Assembly (NCBI RefSeq): GCF_900113635.1
Contig: NZ_FOQA01000003.1
Coordinates: 110,496-174,495, forward strand
Source of the DNA: Tindallia magadiensis
GTDB taxonomy: Bacteria > Bacillota > Clostridia > Peptostreptococcales > Tindalliaceae
DNA: 64,000 nucleotides
Direction: 5' to 3'
Shown here: in pieces, positions 54,148 through 63,746 of the stretch
How positions within the stretch are numbered: position 1 is the stretch's first letter
Layout of the letters: each line of letters starts with the position of its first letter
Notes under the pieces: model-generated
What the model was told of the DNA's origin: nothing
What the model saw: the letters and a program-made list of their open reading frames with translations, nothing else
Database searches by the model: none
Translations under genes and position numbers: made by a program

Positions 54148-54966
54148 TTGCTTATAAAAATACCCGAAGAACACAAAAAGAAGAATAAAGAAAAATTTAG
54201 TGCAAAAAAGAAGTATGAAATGCAAAGGTATAAAGAACTAACGAGCCGTTACCAAAAAACACACACGAACATAACATATGCAGAACTAGCAGAAAGCCAA
54301 CAATTTCAAAACAAGAAGTTTTTGTTGTTGAGACATGATATTGACCATGACTATGAAACCGCTATAAAAATGGCGGAATGGGAAAATAAAAACGATCTAA
54401 GAGCAAATTATTGTTTGCTGCACTCCGCTTGGTACTACGGAGAATTTCAAAATGGAAGATACAACCATACGGAAGAATTAGTGCAGCTCTGCACTAAAAT
54501 AAAAGATCTCGGTCACGAAGTATCACTACACAACAATTTGCTGACTTTGGCATTGAAGGAAAACGTCGATTATAAGGAAGTGTTAAAAAGAGAATTAGAT
54601 TTTTTTACTTCCCTGGGAGTGCAAATACAGGGTACTAGTTCCCACGGTGATAGACTTTGCAGAGAACTAAATTATCGAAACTATGAAATCTTCAAAGAGG
54701 CGGTGGGAAGTGAATATGGTGGCAATAGGTTGATAACATATAATGAAAAAGAATCTGAAGTAGAAGTCGGAAAGGCTTCGATGAGCGAGTTGAATTTATT
54801 ATATGAAGCCTATGATATTTGGATGGATACTTACATTAGTGATGCAGGAGGTACTCTAAAAACTGTAAAAAATATGGAACAAAGACATGGGCATCTTAAA
54901 AATGATCACGAGAAGGCCAATAGCATTGTAGGCATACTGACACATCCCATTTGGTGGAACTTCTAA
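54148..54966 (+). CDS. WbmS-like polysaccharide deacetylase-family protein (second copy)
   Basis: A 272-residue protein homologous to the N-terminal domain of the 51017 fusion. RHDID (R62-D66) followed by HDYETAIKMAEWENKND matches the metal site; GHEVSLHNN, GTSSHGDRLCRE and LTHPIWWNF are the other conserved blocks. There is no signal peptide. A TTG start is used, with GGGATGA upstream; no ATG with a site is near. It probably acts on a nucleotide- or lipid-linked sugar inside the cell. The catalytic call is by motif only. Confidence 0.7.
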   Translation: MLIKIPEEHKKKNKEKFSAKKKYEMQRYKELTSRYQKTHTNITYAELAESQQFQNKKFLLLRHDIDHDYETAIKMAEWENKNDLRANYCLLHSAWYYGEFQNGRYNHTEELVQLCTKIKDLGHEVSLHNNLLTLALKENVDYKEVLKRELDFFTSLGVQIQGTSSHGDRLCRELNYRNYEIFKEAVGSEYGGNRLITYNEKESEVEVGKASMSELNLLYEAYDIWMDTYISDAGGTLKTVKNMEQRHGHLKNDHEKANSIVGILTHPIWWNF

Positions 54967-55063
54967 TGATATGTCCATGGTTGCAAAAACAGTCTGTTTA
55001 TTGAAAATGATAGGAATGTAGTACAAACTATAGTAAATGAGCTTTGGAGGCGAAAAGATTATT

Positions 55064-55885
55064 ATGGCGAAAAGAATAATCAAAAAAAATGACGGAACTG
55101 ACTATATCAATGATTTTTTAAATATAATTAACTTGAAAAACGTGCCAATGGAAAAAGTGAACGAAATTTCAGAACCTCGATTTTTTATCAGGCATGACGT
55201 AGATCACAGCATTGATATGGCAGTAGAGATTGCAGAAGTAGAGGCGAAGAATGGATATACATCTACCTTTTTTCTACTACCACCCGGAAGTTATAATAAG
55301 AAAAAGAACTATTACGGTTGGCTTGAAAATGGGGAAATAAAGCATGATCCTGAGCTAATCAGAAAATGCAAAGAAATTTTATCTTACGGTCATCAAATCG
55401 GGTTTCATAACGACATTATAGCTGCATCATTGAAATGGAGACAAGATCCAGCAGAGATACTAAAAAAAGAAGTGGACTATTTTCATAAGAATGGAGTTCG
55501 TTTGGTTGGTACAGCAGCTCATGGCAGCCCTTTAGCGAGAGAACTGGAATTTAATAACAGGGAATTGTTTGAAGGATGTATCCGCAAAGGGAGAGAAGTA
55601 GGGAGAACAATAGAATATAATAACTGGAAAGTGAAGACTCATTCTCTAACGCTAAGTGATTTTGGATTTGAATATGAGGCATACTCACTGCCAAGAGATT
55701 CAAGAATATCGGAATCAGGAGGGAAGTGGGGTGGCCGCATTGTAGGCCTTCAAATTGACAAAGAACGCTTATTCAATCATTTTAATCTGGATGAATTTCA
55801 GGAAATAATTTCGAGACTTCAACCGGATGCAAAAGTGAAATCCATGCAGGTAATGACACATCCTTGCCATTGGGAGGTGGTTTAA
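55064..55885 (+). CDS. WbmS-like polysaccharide deacetylase-family protein (third copy)
   Basis: A 273-residue protein. RHDVD (R43-D47) then HSIDMAVEIAEVEAKNGY, GHQIGFHND, GTAAHGSPLARE and MTHPCHWEVV align with the other two copies, with all metal residues kept. ATG 55064 is favoured (GGAGG upstream, 13 bases); ATG 55037 has no site. The following gene begins one base after the stop codon, with the ribosome binding site inside this gene, so the two are coupled. Confidence 0.7.
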   Translation: MAKRIIKKNDGTDYINDFLNIINLKNVPMEKVNEISEPRFFIRHDVDHSIDMAVEIAEVEAKNGYTSTFFLLPPGSYNKKKNYYGWLENGEIKHDPELIRKCKEILSYGHQIGFHNDIIAASLKWRQDPAEILKKEVDYFHKNGVRLVGTAAHGSPLARELEFNNRELFEGCIRKGREVGRTIEYNNWKVKTHSLTLSDFGFEYEAYSLPRDSRISESGGKWGGRIVGLQIDKERLFNHFNLDEFQEIISRLQPDAKVKSMQVMTHPCHWEVV

Positions 55886-55886
55886 T

Positions 55887-56666
55887 ATGATAGAAAAAGA
55901 CAATATTGCTTATATTGATTTAAAGTATGGATCAGAAAATTGTAGCATGAGCAAAACCTGCACAAATTATTATGAAAAGTTTAATAAAAGAATGATCGGT
56001 AAATATGTTGGTGAAAAAAATGTGTTTCCTGGACAGTTAGAATCTGCTGTTATTGATCTGAAGGATTATAACTATGAAGATTATTATGCAAAAGCGAAAA
56101 AAATTCATAAAGGAAATGCCTTAAGAGACGCTAAAAAAGCTGATAAAGCGGGTTACTACTGCAAACAGTTTGCCTGGAAAAATCATATTCCAGATATTGT
56201 TGAAATAAATCAATCGAAAGAAGTGAGAAGTGGTGGTGTTATGCGGGATGCCTATAATCGATCCGTCGATGAAATGGGAGGAGATCCAGAAAAATATAGA
56301 CAAGTTAAAGAGCCGGACTGCAATCTTCATACTACCTACAACTGGGGGATATTTGAGAGAATACCGGGATATATGCAGGGAAATATCGAGACGAACGAGA
56401 AACTGTTGGCATATGTAAAGTTTAAGCGAAACGGAAATTTAGCAACTTATACAAGCATCCTAGGTCATGGCGATTATTTGAAAGAGGGCATTATGTATAA
56501 CTTGCATCTCAGCATCATGCAGTGGGTACAAGAACTGACTTTAGAAAAAGACCCTCTTGAATATATTCTTTATGGGGCAATAGATTCAGGGAACGAAGGA
56601 CTGCAGCAATGGAAAAAGAGAATGCTATTTGTAGAAAAGTTTTTATTGCTTTCCAGAGAAAAGTAG
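55887..56666 (+). CDS. Putative GNAT-like acyltransferase (paralogue of 57610)
   Basis: A 259-residue protein without a firm family match. It is clearly paralogous to the protein at 57610: shared blocks are HKGNALRDAKKADKAGYYCK, IPDIVEINQSKEVRSG, RSVDEMGG, YNWGIFERIPGY, LLAYVKFKRNGNLATYTSIL and GHGDYLKEGIMYNLH. The final YILYGAIDSGNEGLQQWKKR resembles the end of GNAT or FemAB-type acyltransferases. Each copy is followed by a sulfotransferase gene. I infer a sugar-modifying role, perhaps re-acylation, with low confidence. Confidence 0.45.
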   Translation: MIEKDNIAYIDLKYGSENCSMSKTCTNYYEKFNKRMIGKYVGEKNVFPGQLESAVIDLKDYNYEDYYAKAKKIHKGNALRDAKKADKAGYYCKQFAWKNHIPDIVEINQSKEVRSGGVMRDAYNRSVDEMGGDPEKYRQVKEPDCNLHTTYNWGIFERIPGYMQGNIETNEKLLAYVKFKRNGNLATYTSILGHGDYLKEGIMYNLHLSIMQWVQELTLEKDPLEYILYGAIDSGNEGLQQWKKRMLFVEKFLLLSREK

Positions 56667-56711
56667 AGATCCAGATGAAATTGAGTTACAAGAATGAGGA
56701 GTGAAAAGTAA

Positions 56712-57623
56712 ATGCAAAAAACATTTGATTCACAACCAATATTTATAGGGGGAGATGGCAGATCTGGAACCACATTACTTAGTGTTATTTTGGATTCTCA
56801 CCCTGAACTGGCGGTTGGACCAGAACTTCACTTTAACGGGCCGGAAAACTTGGGGGAGTATGTGGAGGACTGCCTGGAGCTTTTAATAGCAGAAGATCCG
56901 AGGGTTTTCGGCAAAGGATTAAAAGAAAACAAACACTATAAGCTGGGCACTCAATTTGCCAAAAGATGCCATCGGTTTGGATTGGAATTTGATGAACTTA
57001 GAGAATTGATTATCAATTTAAAAAATCAAACCAATATCTCTTTTGCAAAATTTGAAGAAAGATGTGTTTTAGTGAATGCAATTGGCGAAAAGATCGCTAA
57101 CAAACGAAGGAAAAAAACTTGGGGAATTAAAATAATGCGTGAAATTAAAGGTTTAAGCAAATATGGGAAAATATGGCCAAACGCACATTTCATTCATATT
57201 ATCAGAGATGGTCGTGATGTGACGGCTTCTCAAATGAAAGAGCATGAAACGTGGGGTTATGGAGACGTTCAGGAAGCGGCAAAAAGCTGGGTAAGTATCA
57301 TCGAAAAAGCAAGAAAAAATGGAAGAGCATATAACTACTATGAAATTAAGTATGAAGATATTGTGCTACGTCCTGAAGATACACTTAAGCAGTTAATGAA
57401 AGAAATGAGTTTACCTTGGGACGACGCACTGTTGAAGCACAACGAGATTGACCACTCAATTTACAAAAATCCCTATAATCATGCGAGTATTGACTCGATC
57501 GTAAAACCGATTAATGAATCGGCGGTGGGCCGGCATAAGAGAGATCTTACGATCGAACAAATACAAGCATTCAATAAAATAGCTCGTAAGATGTTAAAGG
57601 AGCTTCGGTATGAAGTCGAATGA
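56712..57623 (+). CDS. Sulfotransferase (copy A)
   Basis: A 303-residue protein of the PAPS-dependent sulfotransferase family. PIFIGGDGRSGTTLLSVILD is the 5'-phosphosulfate loop at residues 9-28, and AHFIHIIRDGRDVTASQMKE the 3'-phosphate site (about 155-174). The C-terminal VGRHKRDLT fits the family's final loop. The enzyme transfers sulfate from PAPS to a hydroxyl or amine; PAPS supply and PAP removal are encoded downstream. No signal peptide is seen. It is about 60 percent like copy B by eye. Confidence 0.88.
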   Translation: MQKTFDSQPIFIGGDGRSGTTLLSVILDSHPELAVGPELHFNGPENLGEYVEDCLELLIAEDPRVFGKGLKENKHYKLGTQFAKRCHRFGLEFDELRELIINLKNQTNISFAKFEERCVLVNAIGEKIANKRRKKTWGIKIMREIKGLSKYGKIWPNAHFIHIIRDGRDVTASQMKEHETWGYGDVQEAAKSWVSIIEKARKNGRAYNYYEIKYEDIVLRPEDTLKQLMKEMSLPWDDALLKHNEIDHSIYKNPYNHASIDSIVKPINESAVGRHKRDLTIEQIQAFNKIARKMLKELRYEVE

Positions 57624-58455
57624 TACAGTGCTTGTAAAAATAGATGATGAGCAAACGAAAACAAGATTAATAGAACCTTTTTTAGATAGTGCAAAATGCG
57701 CTAAAGACAAAATATGCTTATGGCACCAGGAAGAAATGAAAAAAAAACTCATTGACAAAAAATATATTAGCGTAACTGAAGAAGGGGTCTTCCCGGAGCA
57801 AATACAAATGGCACTGATTAATTTGGAAGAATTCGGCGATTTTGAAGAATATTTAAGTGAATCCAAGAAAAAGCACAAGGGTAGCTCGGTAAGACATGCT
57901 AAAAAATCAAGTCGGGAAGGCTACTATTGCAAGCCCTTTAACTACAGTTTATTTATTCCGGATATCGTTGAGATTAATCATTCAAAAGAAATTCGGTGCG
58001 GAAGAAAAATGAGTGATTCATATAGACGGAGCATAGATGAGTTAGGTGGTGCTCCACAGAATTTCTTTGAGTTTCAATGGCCGAAGTGTCCGGTTCATTA
58101 TGACCTTTGGTGGGGTGTATTTGAAGAAAGAAAAGGATACGAGCAAGGGGAAGTCATAACAGGAGAAAAACTGCTTGCGTACATCAGATTGCGTAGGAAC
58201 GGTAACTATGCATTATATGGTCAAATTCTTGGGCACGGAGACTATTTGAACAAAGGAATCATGTACTATCTTCATTTTCATATAATGGAATGGCTTCTAA
58301 CAAGCAAAAGTTCACATGCAATGGACATTCAGTATCTGTGTTACGCAGGTTATAATCAGGGAGGAGATGGTCTGAAACTATGGAAGAAAAAAACCCTGTT
58401 CACTCCTGCATATCTAACAATAGAAAAGAAAAATATAATGATGCAGGAATCGTAA
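57610..58455 (+). CDS. Putative GNAT-like acyltransferase (paralogue of 55887)
   Basis: A 281-residue paralogue of the protein at 55887: SKKKHKGSSVRHAKKSSREG, IPDIVEINHSKEIRCGRKMS, RRSIDELGG, LWWGVFEERKGY, LLAYIRLRRNGNYALYGQIL and GHGDYLNKGIMYYLH. The ending YLCYAGYNQGGDGLKLWKKK also fits a GNAT/FemAB C-terminus. Its start overlaps the stop of sulfotransferase A by 14 bases (AAAGGAG upstream), and its end overlaps sulfotransferase B by 76. With 55887 and the two sulfotransferases it marks a tandem duplication. Confidence 0.45.
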   Translation: MKSNDTVLVKIDDEQTKTRLIEPFLDSAKCAKDKICLWHQEEMKKKLIDKKYISVTEEGVFPEQIQMALINLEEFGDFEEYLSESKKKHKGSSVRHAKKSSREGYYCKPFNYSLFIPDIVEINHSKEIRCGRKMSDSYRRSIDELGGAPQNFFEFQWPKCPVHYDLWWGVFEERKGYEQGEVITGEKLLAYIRLRRNGNYALYGQILGHGDYLNKGIMYYLHFHIMEWLLTSKSSHAMDIQYLCYAGYNQGGDGLKLWKKKTLFTPAYLTIEKKNIMMQES

Positions 58456-59363
58456 ACCCGATTTTTATTGGGGGAGATGGGCGATCGGGTACAACACTAT
58501 TGTCGCTTATCCTGAACTCTCATAGCCAATTGGCGGTTGGTCCTGAACTTCATTTTAGAGGACCGGAAAACCTGGGATCGTATATACTGGAGTGCATCGA
58601 TCTGTGGAACGCTCTGGATGGTGATTATCAAGAATTAAAAAAAGACAAACACTATAAAAATGCTGTTAATTTTATTATCAGGAGTATACGATACGGGATA
58701 GACATACATGTGTTAAGAGATATGATACAGACATTAAAAACGAATAGCGTGACAAATCTTGAATCTTTTAAGGAACGAACACTTTTGATTAATTGTATGG
58801 GCAATTATCACCTAGAAAATACGAAAGCTAAGCGATGGGGAATAAAAATAATGAAAGACATCAAGATTGCTAATAAGTATCTTGAAATTTGGCCTAAGGC
58901 ACAATTCATACACATTGTCAGAGATGGTAGAGACGTTGCAGCATCGCAAATGTGCGATCATAGTAGTTGGGGATATAAAAACATCGAAGATGCGGCTAAT
59001 GGATGGGTTGACTTGATTAAAAAAGCACGAATAAATACAAACGGACAAATGCTGGAAATTCGTTATGAAGACTTAATCAATAAGCCTGAAAACTCAATTG
59101 AAAAGATTCTTTCCTTTTTATCACTGGATTGGGAAGGATCACTTCTTGAACACCAACGATTTAGTCATAGCTTATATAAAAATGCATACAATCATCCAAG
59201 TATAGATACAGTTGTAAAACCAATGAATAACTCTGCTATAGGGCGATACATGAGAGATCTTTGTGTTAAAGATCAAGAAAAGTTCTTTGCGTTGGCTTAT
59301 GAACTGTTAGAGGAGTTTGATTACATGGATTCTAAGAAAAGCGAAAGAAGTATTAACCAATGA
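58380..59363 (+). CDS. Sulfotransferase (copy B)
   Basis: A 327-residue paralogue of copy A: FIGGDGRSGTTLLSLILNSH near residue 28 and AQFIHIVRDGRDVAASQM near 175. The first 25 residues have no counterpart in copy A. The reason is that ATG 58380 lies inside the previous gene, behind GGGAGGAGA; no start codon lies closer to the P-loop. The 76-base overlap suggests that a small deletion or fusion of ends occurred when the pair was duplicated. It overlaps the next gene by 4 bases. Confidence 0.85.
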   Translation: MEEKNPVHSCISNNRKEKYNDAGIVNPIFIGGDGRSGTTLLSLILNSHSQLAVGPELHFRGPENLGSYILECIDLWNALDGDYQELKKDKHYKNAVNFIIRSIRYGIDIHVLRDMIQTLKTNSVTNLESFKERTLLINCMGNYHLENTKAKRWGIKIMKDIKIANKYLEIWPKAQFIHIVRDGRDVAASQMCDHSSWGYKNIEDAANGWVDLIKKARINTNGQMLEIRYEDLINKPENSIEKILSFLSLDWEGSLLEHQRFSHSLYKNAYNHPSIDTVVKPMNNSAIGRYMRDLCVKDQEKFFALAYELLEEFDYMDSKKSERSINQ

Positions 59364-61198
59364 AGCCAATAAAAAAGTACCTGGACTTCTTTCGTTGGAT
59401 GATTTCAGACTCTTTAATGAGATATTCCAAACGGGTAATCATAATATCGCTAACAGATTTTCTCGGCGTCACAATGCAGGTGGCAGCATTAGGAGTTGTT
59501 CTTCAATATATACGCTCCCTGGAAAGCGGCAGACCGGTTAGCTTCTTCGGGTATAGCGTTATTGCGCAAGAATCTTTCGGTATTTTTCTTAGTTTTGCTT
59601 CTGTGTCTTTTTTCCTTTTGCTTATTTCTGCATGGATGATTTACTATTCGGATGTTCAGAAATTCAAGTTGAGAGTAAGTTTTGATGAGTATTGTTCGAA
59701 GAGGGCAATTTTGAAGTATTCAAATGACTGGCTTTTTTCGCCAGAGTTACTAAAAAAAGAAAGAGCAGGTCAAGATATTGACGTATCGAAAGTAGCTACA
59801 GGAGATGCCAGATTTTATAGTCGTGCCTTGTTTATGACGTTGAATCTGCTAAAGCCAGCTTACTACTTTTTAATTGCTGTTCCTGCGATGCTGTATATAA
59901 GTTTGGGATTAACACTTATATTAGGGTTAATAATAAGTGTATCTTTATTTTATCAATACAAAGTGAGTAAGAATGCAGCAAAACAATCAATGCTATTGGA
60001 AAAATACAACCAAGAGGCAGGAGTTGAAAGGAAAAAGCTATTATCCTTTATTGATTTGAATGTTTTGTCGAATACCACACATTATAGAAAAGAAATGGAA
60101 AATGCTGTTGAGCGAACTTTTCAATCAAAAGCCATAACCAGTAGATATAAAGCGCTGGAAGAAAGACTTAAAGGTGCGCCGCAAAGCACATTAGTGAGCA
60201 ATATTTTGATGGCCGTTGGCATATTTGTTATTTTAATTATATTTATAGGCCAGTCATTATTATATGAACCGCAATGGGCAATTACAATTGCATATTTAGT
60301 AGCTATTAAAGTAGCTTTAAATCAGCTAAGTAGAGTTAATAGAATACTAACAGGAATCAACCGTTTTTATCCTCAAATATCCAGATACCGACGTTTTGTT
60401 TGTAACGATAGTTATTTGTCTTTCAACAACAAACTTACTCCAGAAGACAATCGAATTGATGAAACTGAGATCGAGAATACAAATAGTAGGGCAGATGATA
60501 AATTTCGAAAGGCTTTAATTATGCCTTCTTATCTTGAAGAAGGGACTGTAATAGGGGTTTATTATGGTGAAAAGCTGACTAAGAAAACAGCTAACAAAGT
60601 TATTAGTATGCTCACTGAGAACGCACTGCCAAAGTCTTCGGAAATGCTGAATGAATATAGAATTGTGAGTAGTCATTACCCGCTTATCGACAATAACCTT
60701 TTGAAAACTATAGGTATATGGAACGAACATAAAAATTGGGTAGAACATATTCAAGGAAGCATAAACTCTGTTGAGAGTATGCCGGAAGAAATTTATGGGT
60801 TATTTGAAGAAAAAATGAATGACCAGAAATGGAATAGCATACCACCTAAAATCAAGTTACTCGTAGCAATTGTTGGAGCAATAATATCAAATGAAAGAGT
60901 AGTAGTGATTAGTGAAAAGAGCATAAGCTTATTGACTGATGATACTTGGAATCAGGTGATTGAAGCTCTAAACGAAAAAAATGTCATATTATATTATGAT
61001 AATCCGCAAAATATGATAAAAGGGTATCAAGAATCATATCAGGTGATTATTGGCGAATCTGAAATAGCTTCAATAATAGATCCGACAGATTCTGAAGAAA
61101 AAGAATATCTTCGTAAAGTTGTGCAGGATATGGTTAAGTCATCAAAAAGAGGATTAAACTGGGCCGAAGAAGATGAGGATGAAGATGATGCGGAGTAA
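59360..61198 (+). CDS. ABC-exporter-like membrane protein with degenerate ATPase domain
   Basis: A 612-residue protein. The first 350 residues have about six membrane helices arranged like an ABC exporter domain (VAALGVVLQYI, FLLLISAWMIYYSD, FLIAVPAMLYISLGLTLILG, ILMAVGIFVILIIFIGQSLL). Residues about 385-590 are in the place of the ATPase. The Walker A is replaced by VYYGEKLTKKTANKVI, without GxxGxGKS. The signature/Walker B region reads PKIKLLVAIVGAIISNERVV followed by VISEKS, lacking the catalytic Asp-Glu pair. The tail is acidic. Either it works with a partner ATPase or has become a non-transport scaffold. It is coupled to both neighbours (overlaps of 4 and 1 bases). Confidence 0.6.
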   Translation: MKPIKKYLDFFRWMISDSLMRYSKRVIIISLTDFLGVTMQVAALGVVLQYIRSLESGRPVSFFGYSVIAQESFGIFLSFASVSFFLLLISAWMIYYSDVQKFKLRVSFDEYCSKRAILKYSNDWLFSPELLKKERAGQDIDVSKVATGDARFYSRALFMTLNLLKPAYYFLIAVPAMLYISLGLTLILGLIISVSLFYQYKVSKNAAKQSMLLEKYNQEAGVERKKLLSFIDLNVLSNTTHYRKEMENAVERTFQSKAITSRYKALEERLKGAPQSTLVSNILMAVGIFVILIIFIGQSLLYEPQWAITIAYLVAIKVALNQLSRVNRILTGINRFYPQISRYRRFVCNDSYLSFNNKLTPEDNRIDETEIENTNSRADDKFRKALIMPSYLEEGTVIGVYYGEKLTKKTANKVISMLTENALPKSSEMLNEYRIVSSHYPLIDNNLLKTIGIWNEHKNWVEHIQGSINSVESMPEEIYGLFEEKMNDQKWNSIPPKIKLLVAIVGAIISNERVVVISEKSISLLTDDTWNQVIEALNEKNVILYYDNPQNMIKGYQESYQVIIGESEIASIIDPTDSEEKEYLRKVVQDMVKSSKRGLNWAEEDEDEDDAE

Positions 61199-62019
61199 TG
61201 TTAAGAAGAAAGGCTGTGTGGATGGTGTTCAAGAAAAGAATAATTATTGGTGGACTTCCGAGATCAGGGTCTACACTGTTGAGATTTTTACTGGATAGCT
61301 CAAAAGATATTATTGCTGGACCAGAAACGAGATTTTTTTTGGAGCCACTTTATAGGCATCATTTACTAGAAGAAAAGAATAGTAGCACGAGCCAGACGCT
61401 ACTTAATAAATTGGGAATAGATAAAGACAAAAGTATTGATATTATGCATGCGGCCAAACATTCGATTGGAGCCTTCGATGAAATTATGCGTGAATATGCA
61501 AAAGCTGCCAGGGTGACAAAGGCTGCATGGGCCGAAAAAACTCCTGCAAACTGTTTCCATTACCATCGTTTGGCAGCGGAAGATAATAATCTTTATTTTA
61601 TTAGTACGGTTAGAAATGGATTAGATGTTATAACATCAAAGAGGGATGAAGAAAGCAAAGACTATTGGTGTTCTGTTCAAAGATATAACGATACAATGCG
61701 ATCAATTTATTCTTGCACTCACAATAGGCACTTTATTTTAAGATATGAACAACTTGTTGAATTTCCAGAGGCGACTCTACGCAGCTTATTTGATTTTCTC
61801 GGGTTGTTTTTTGAGGATAAAATACTGGAAGAGTATAATAAAGAATCAATGACAAGAGATCTGACAAAAGTAAATCAGCCCAAATTGGTTAATCCCATCG
61901 AAAAAACATGGGTGAATAGATACAAGGATGAAAAGCACAAAGAACGTGTGGAGGAATTCCTTGATAACGAAGAAGCAGTGCATTGGCATACTTACTCAGG
62001 GTATACACTGCCAGAATGA
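61198..62019 (+). CDS. Sulfotransferase (third, diverged copy)
   Basis: A 273-residue PAPS-dependent sulfotransferase: RIIIGGLPRSGSTLLRFLLD is the 5'-phosphosulfate loop, and LYFISTVRNGLDVITSKRDE the 3'-phosphate site. FILRYEQLVEFPEATLRSLF and the final KPxLVNPIEKTWVNRYKDE-like end fit the family. It is not close to copies A and B. The start shares TAATG with the previous stop; ATG 61222, with AAGG upstream, is an alternative. It precedes cysQ. Confidence 0.85.
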   Translation: MLRRKAVWMVFKKRIIIGGLPRSGSTLLRFLLDSSKDIIAGPETRFFLEPLYRHHLLEEKNSSTSQTLLNKLGIDKDKSIDIMHAAKHSIGAFDEIMREYAKAARVTKAAWAEKTPANCFHYHRLAAEDNNLYFISTVRNGLDVITSKRDEESKDYWCSVQRYNDTMRSIYSCTHNRHFILRYEQLVEFPEATLRSLFDFLGLFFEDKILEEYNKESMTRDLTKVNQPKLVNPIEKTWVNRYKDEKHKERVEEFLDNEEAVHWHTYSGYTLPE

Positions 62020-62052
62020 GATGATTTCATAAGGAGGACAAAGGACAAAAAA

Positions 62053-62835
62053 ATGACGAACACAAATGAACTGCGCAAAATAAAAGAACTAGCTTGCAAA
62101 GCTGGCAACTCCATTATGAATATCTACCATACCAACTTCACTGTTGAACATAAAGCAGATCAGTCTCCTTTAACCATGGCAGATCAGCAAGCAAACGAGA
62201 TCATTGTTGAAGGGCTGAAAAAAGAATTTTCGGAAGTAGCTATTTTATCGGAAGAGTCTCGGGATGATAGGAGCCGGCTGGAAGAGGAATACTGCTTTAT
62301 TGTGGATCCGCTGGATGGAACGAAGGAGTTTATTAACCGTAACGGACAGTTTACGGTTAATATTGGGCTGGTGAAACATCAACGGGTAGTGATGGGAGTG
62401 GTATATGTACCGGTTACTCAGACGTTGTACTATGCGGCTAAGGGTGAAGGTGCTTTTAAGGAAAATCTTCAGACTGGGGAGAAAACCCGACTTATGGTGA
62501 GCGATAGGTTGGAGGAATTGGTATGGGTTGGGAGTCGATCTCATTCGTCAGAAAGAGAAGCGGCTCTAATAGAAGAGAAGCAGCATCTGATAACTGAAAC
62601 AATGAGTGCTGGCAGCTCGTTAAAGGGCTGCATGGTGGCGGAAGGTAAAGCGGATGTGTATTATCGTTTTGGCTTAACCTCGGAATGGGATACGGCAGCC
62701 ATGCAATGTGTGGTGGAAGAGGCCGGGGGAATCTTCCGGCAGATGGATGGTTCTGAAATGCTTTATAACCGGGAGAACTCTCTAAACGAAAAAGGGTTTT
62801 TTGTGGTAAACCGAAAAGAAAATATATGGGTGTAG
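62053..62835 (+). CDS. cysQ: 3'(2'),5'-bisphosphate nucleotidase (PAP phosphatase)
   Basis: A 260-residue inositol-monophosphatase-fold enzyme that hydrolyses PAP, the by-product of sulfotransferases, to AMP. Metal-binding motifs: LSEESRDD (the Glu pair), DPLDGTKEF (D85, D88) and [15 protein letters not shown] near the end. In a sulfation locus its job is to remove PAP, which otherwise inhibits sulfotransferases. AAGGAGG precedes the ATG. 11 bases separate it from cysD's start. Confidence 0.94.
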   Translation: MTNTNELRKIKELACKAGNSIMNIYHTNFTVEHKADQSPLTMADQQANEIIVEGLKKEFSEVAILSEESRDDRSRLEEEYCFIVDPLDGTKEFINRNGQFTVNIGLVKHQRVVMGVVYVPVTQTLYYAAKGEGAFKENLQTGEKTRLMVSDRLEELVWVGSRSHSSEREAALIEEKQHLITETMSAGSSLKGCMVAEGKADVYYRFGLTSEWDTAAMQCVVEEAGGIFRQMDGSEMLYNRENSLNEKGFFVVNRKENIWV

Positions 62836-62846
62836 GAGGGCTATTG

Positions 62847-63746
62847 GTGAAAGAATTGACGCATTTGGATCAGTTGGAAGCAGAAGCAATTTATATTATC
62901 CGGGAAGTGGCGGCGGAGTGTGAAAAACCGGTAATGCTGTATTCGATCGGAAAAGACAGTTCGGTGATGCTGCATTTAGCGATGAAGGCTTTTTATCCGC
63001 AGAAACCACCTTTCCCATTAATGCATATTGATACTACCTGGAAATTTAAAGAAATGACAGAATTTAGAGATCGAAAGGCAAAAGAACTGGGCATTGACCT
63101 GATTGTACATACCAATCAGGAAGGTGTGAAGCAGGGCATCAATCCTTTTGATCATGGGGCGGCCTATACAGATATTATGAAAACCCAGGCTCTAAAAGAT
63201 GGATTGGATCAATATCAATTTACCGCTATTTTTGGTGGCGCTCGTAGGGATGAAGAAAAATCTCGGGCGAAGGAACGGATTTTTTCCTTTCGTAATGCGG
63301 CTCATGCCTGGGATCCTAAAAACCAGCGGCCGGAAATGTGGAAACTGTACAATACTCGCATGAACAAAGGGGAAAGCATCAGGGTATTTCCTTTGTCCAA
63401 CTGGACAGAAAAAGACATTTGGCAATATATTAAGAGGGAAGACATTGATATTGTACCCCTTTACTATGCGAAGGAGAGGCCAGTGGTTATCAGGGATGGC
63501 AATATCATCCTGGTAGATGATGAACGGATGCGGCTTTTACCGGGGGAAGAACCGGAAATGAAAAAAGTGCGTTTTCGAACGTTGGGTTGTTATCCGCTTA
63601 CCGGAGGGCATGAATCCGATGCGGATACGCTGGATGCTATTATTGAAGAGACGCTGGGGGCCATTTCTTCCGAGAGAACCAGCCGGGTCATCGATCATGA
63701 AGCGGCTGGCAGTATGGAACGTCGAAAACGGGAGGGGTACTTCTAA
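62847..63746 (+). CDS. cysD: Sulfate adenylyltransferase subunit 2
   Basis: The ATP-pyrophosphatase subunit of sulfate activation; with CysN it makes adenosine 5'-phosphosulfate. About 299 residues: [20 protein letters not shown] opens the family, [20 protein letters not shown] is the PP-loop, and [20 protein letters not shown] and [13 protein letters not shown] follow. GTG 62847 is chosen because AGGAGG lies seven bases upstream and the sequence then matches the family start; ATG 62826 overlaps cysQ. The stop overlaps the cysN start (TAATG). Confidence 0.95.
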   Translation: MKELTHLDQLEAEAIYIIREVAAECEKPVMLYSIGKDSSVMLHLAMKAFYPQKPPFPLMHIDTTWKFKEMTEFRDRKAKELGIDLIVHTNQEGVKQGINPFDHGAAYTDIMKTQALKDGLDQYQFTAIFGGARRDEEKSRAKERIFSFRNAAHAWDPKNQRPEMWKLYNTRMNKGESIRVFPLSNWTEKDIWQYIKREDIDIVPLYYAKERPVVIRDGNIILVDDERMRLLPGEEPEMKKVRFRTLGCYPLTGGHESDADTLDAIIEETLGAISSERTSRVIDHEAAGSMERRKREGYF

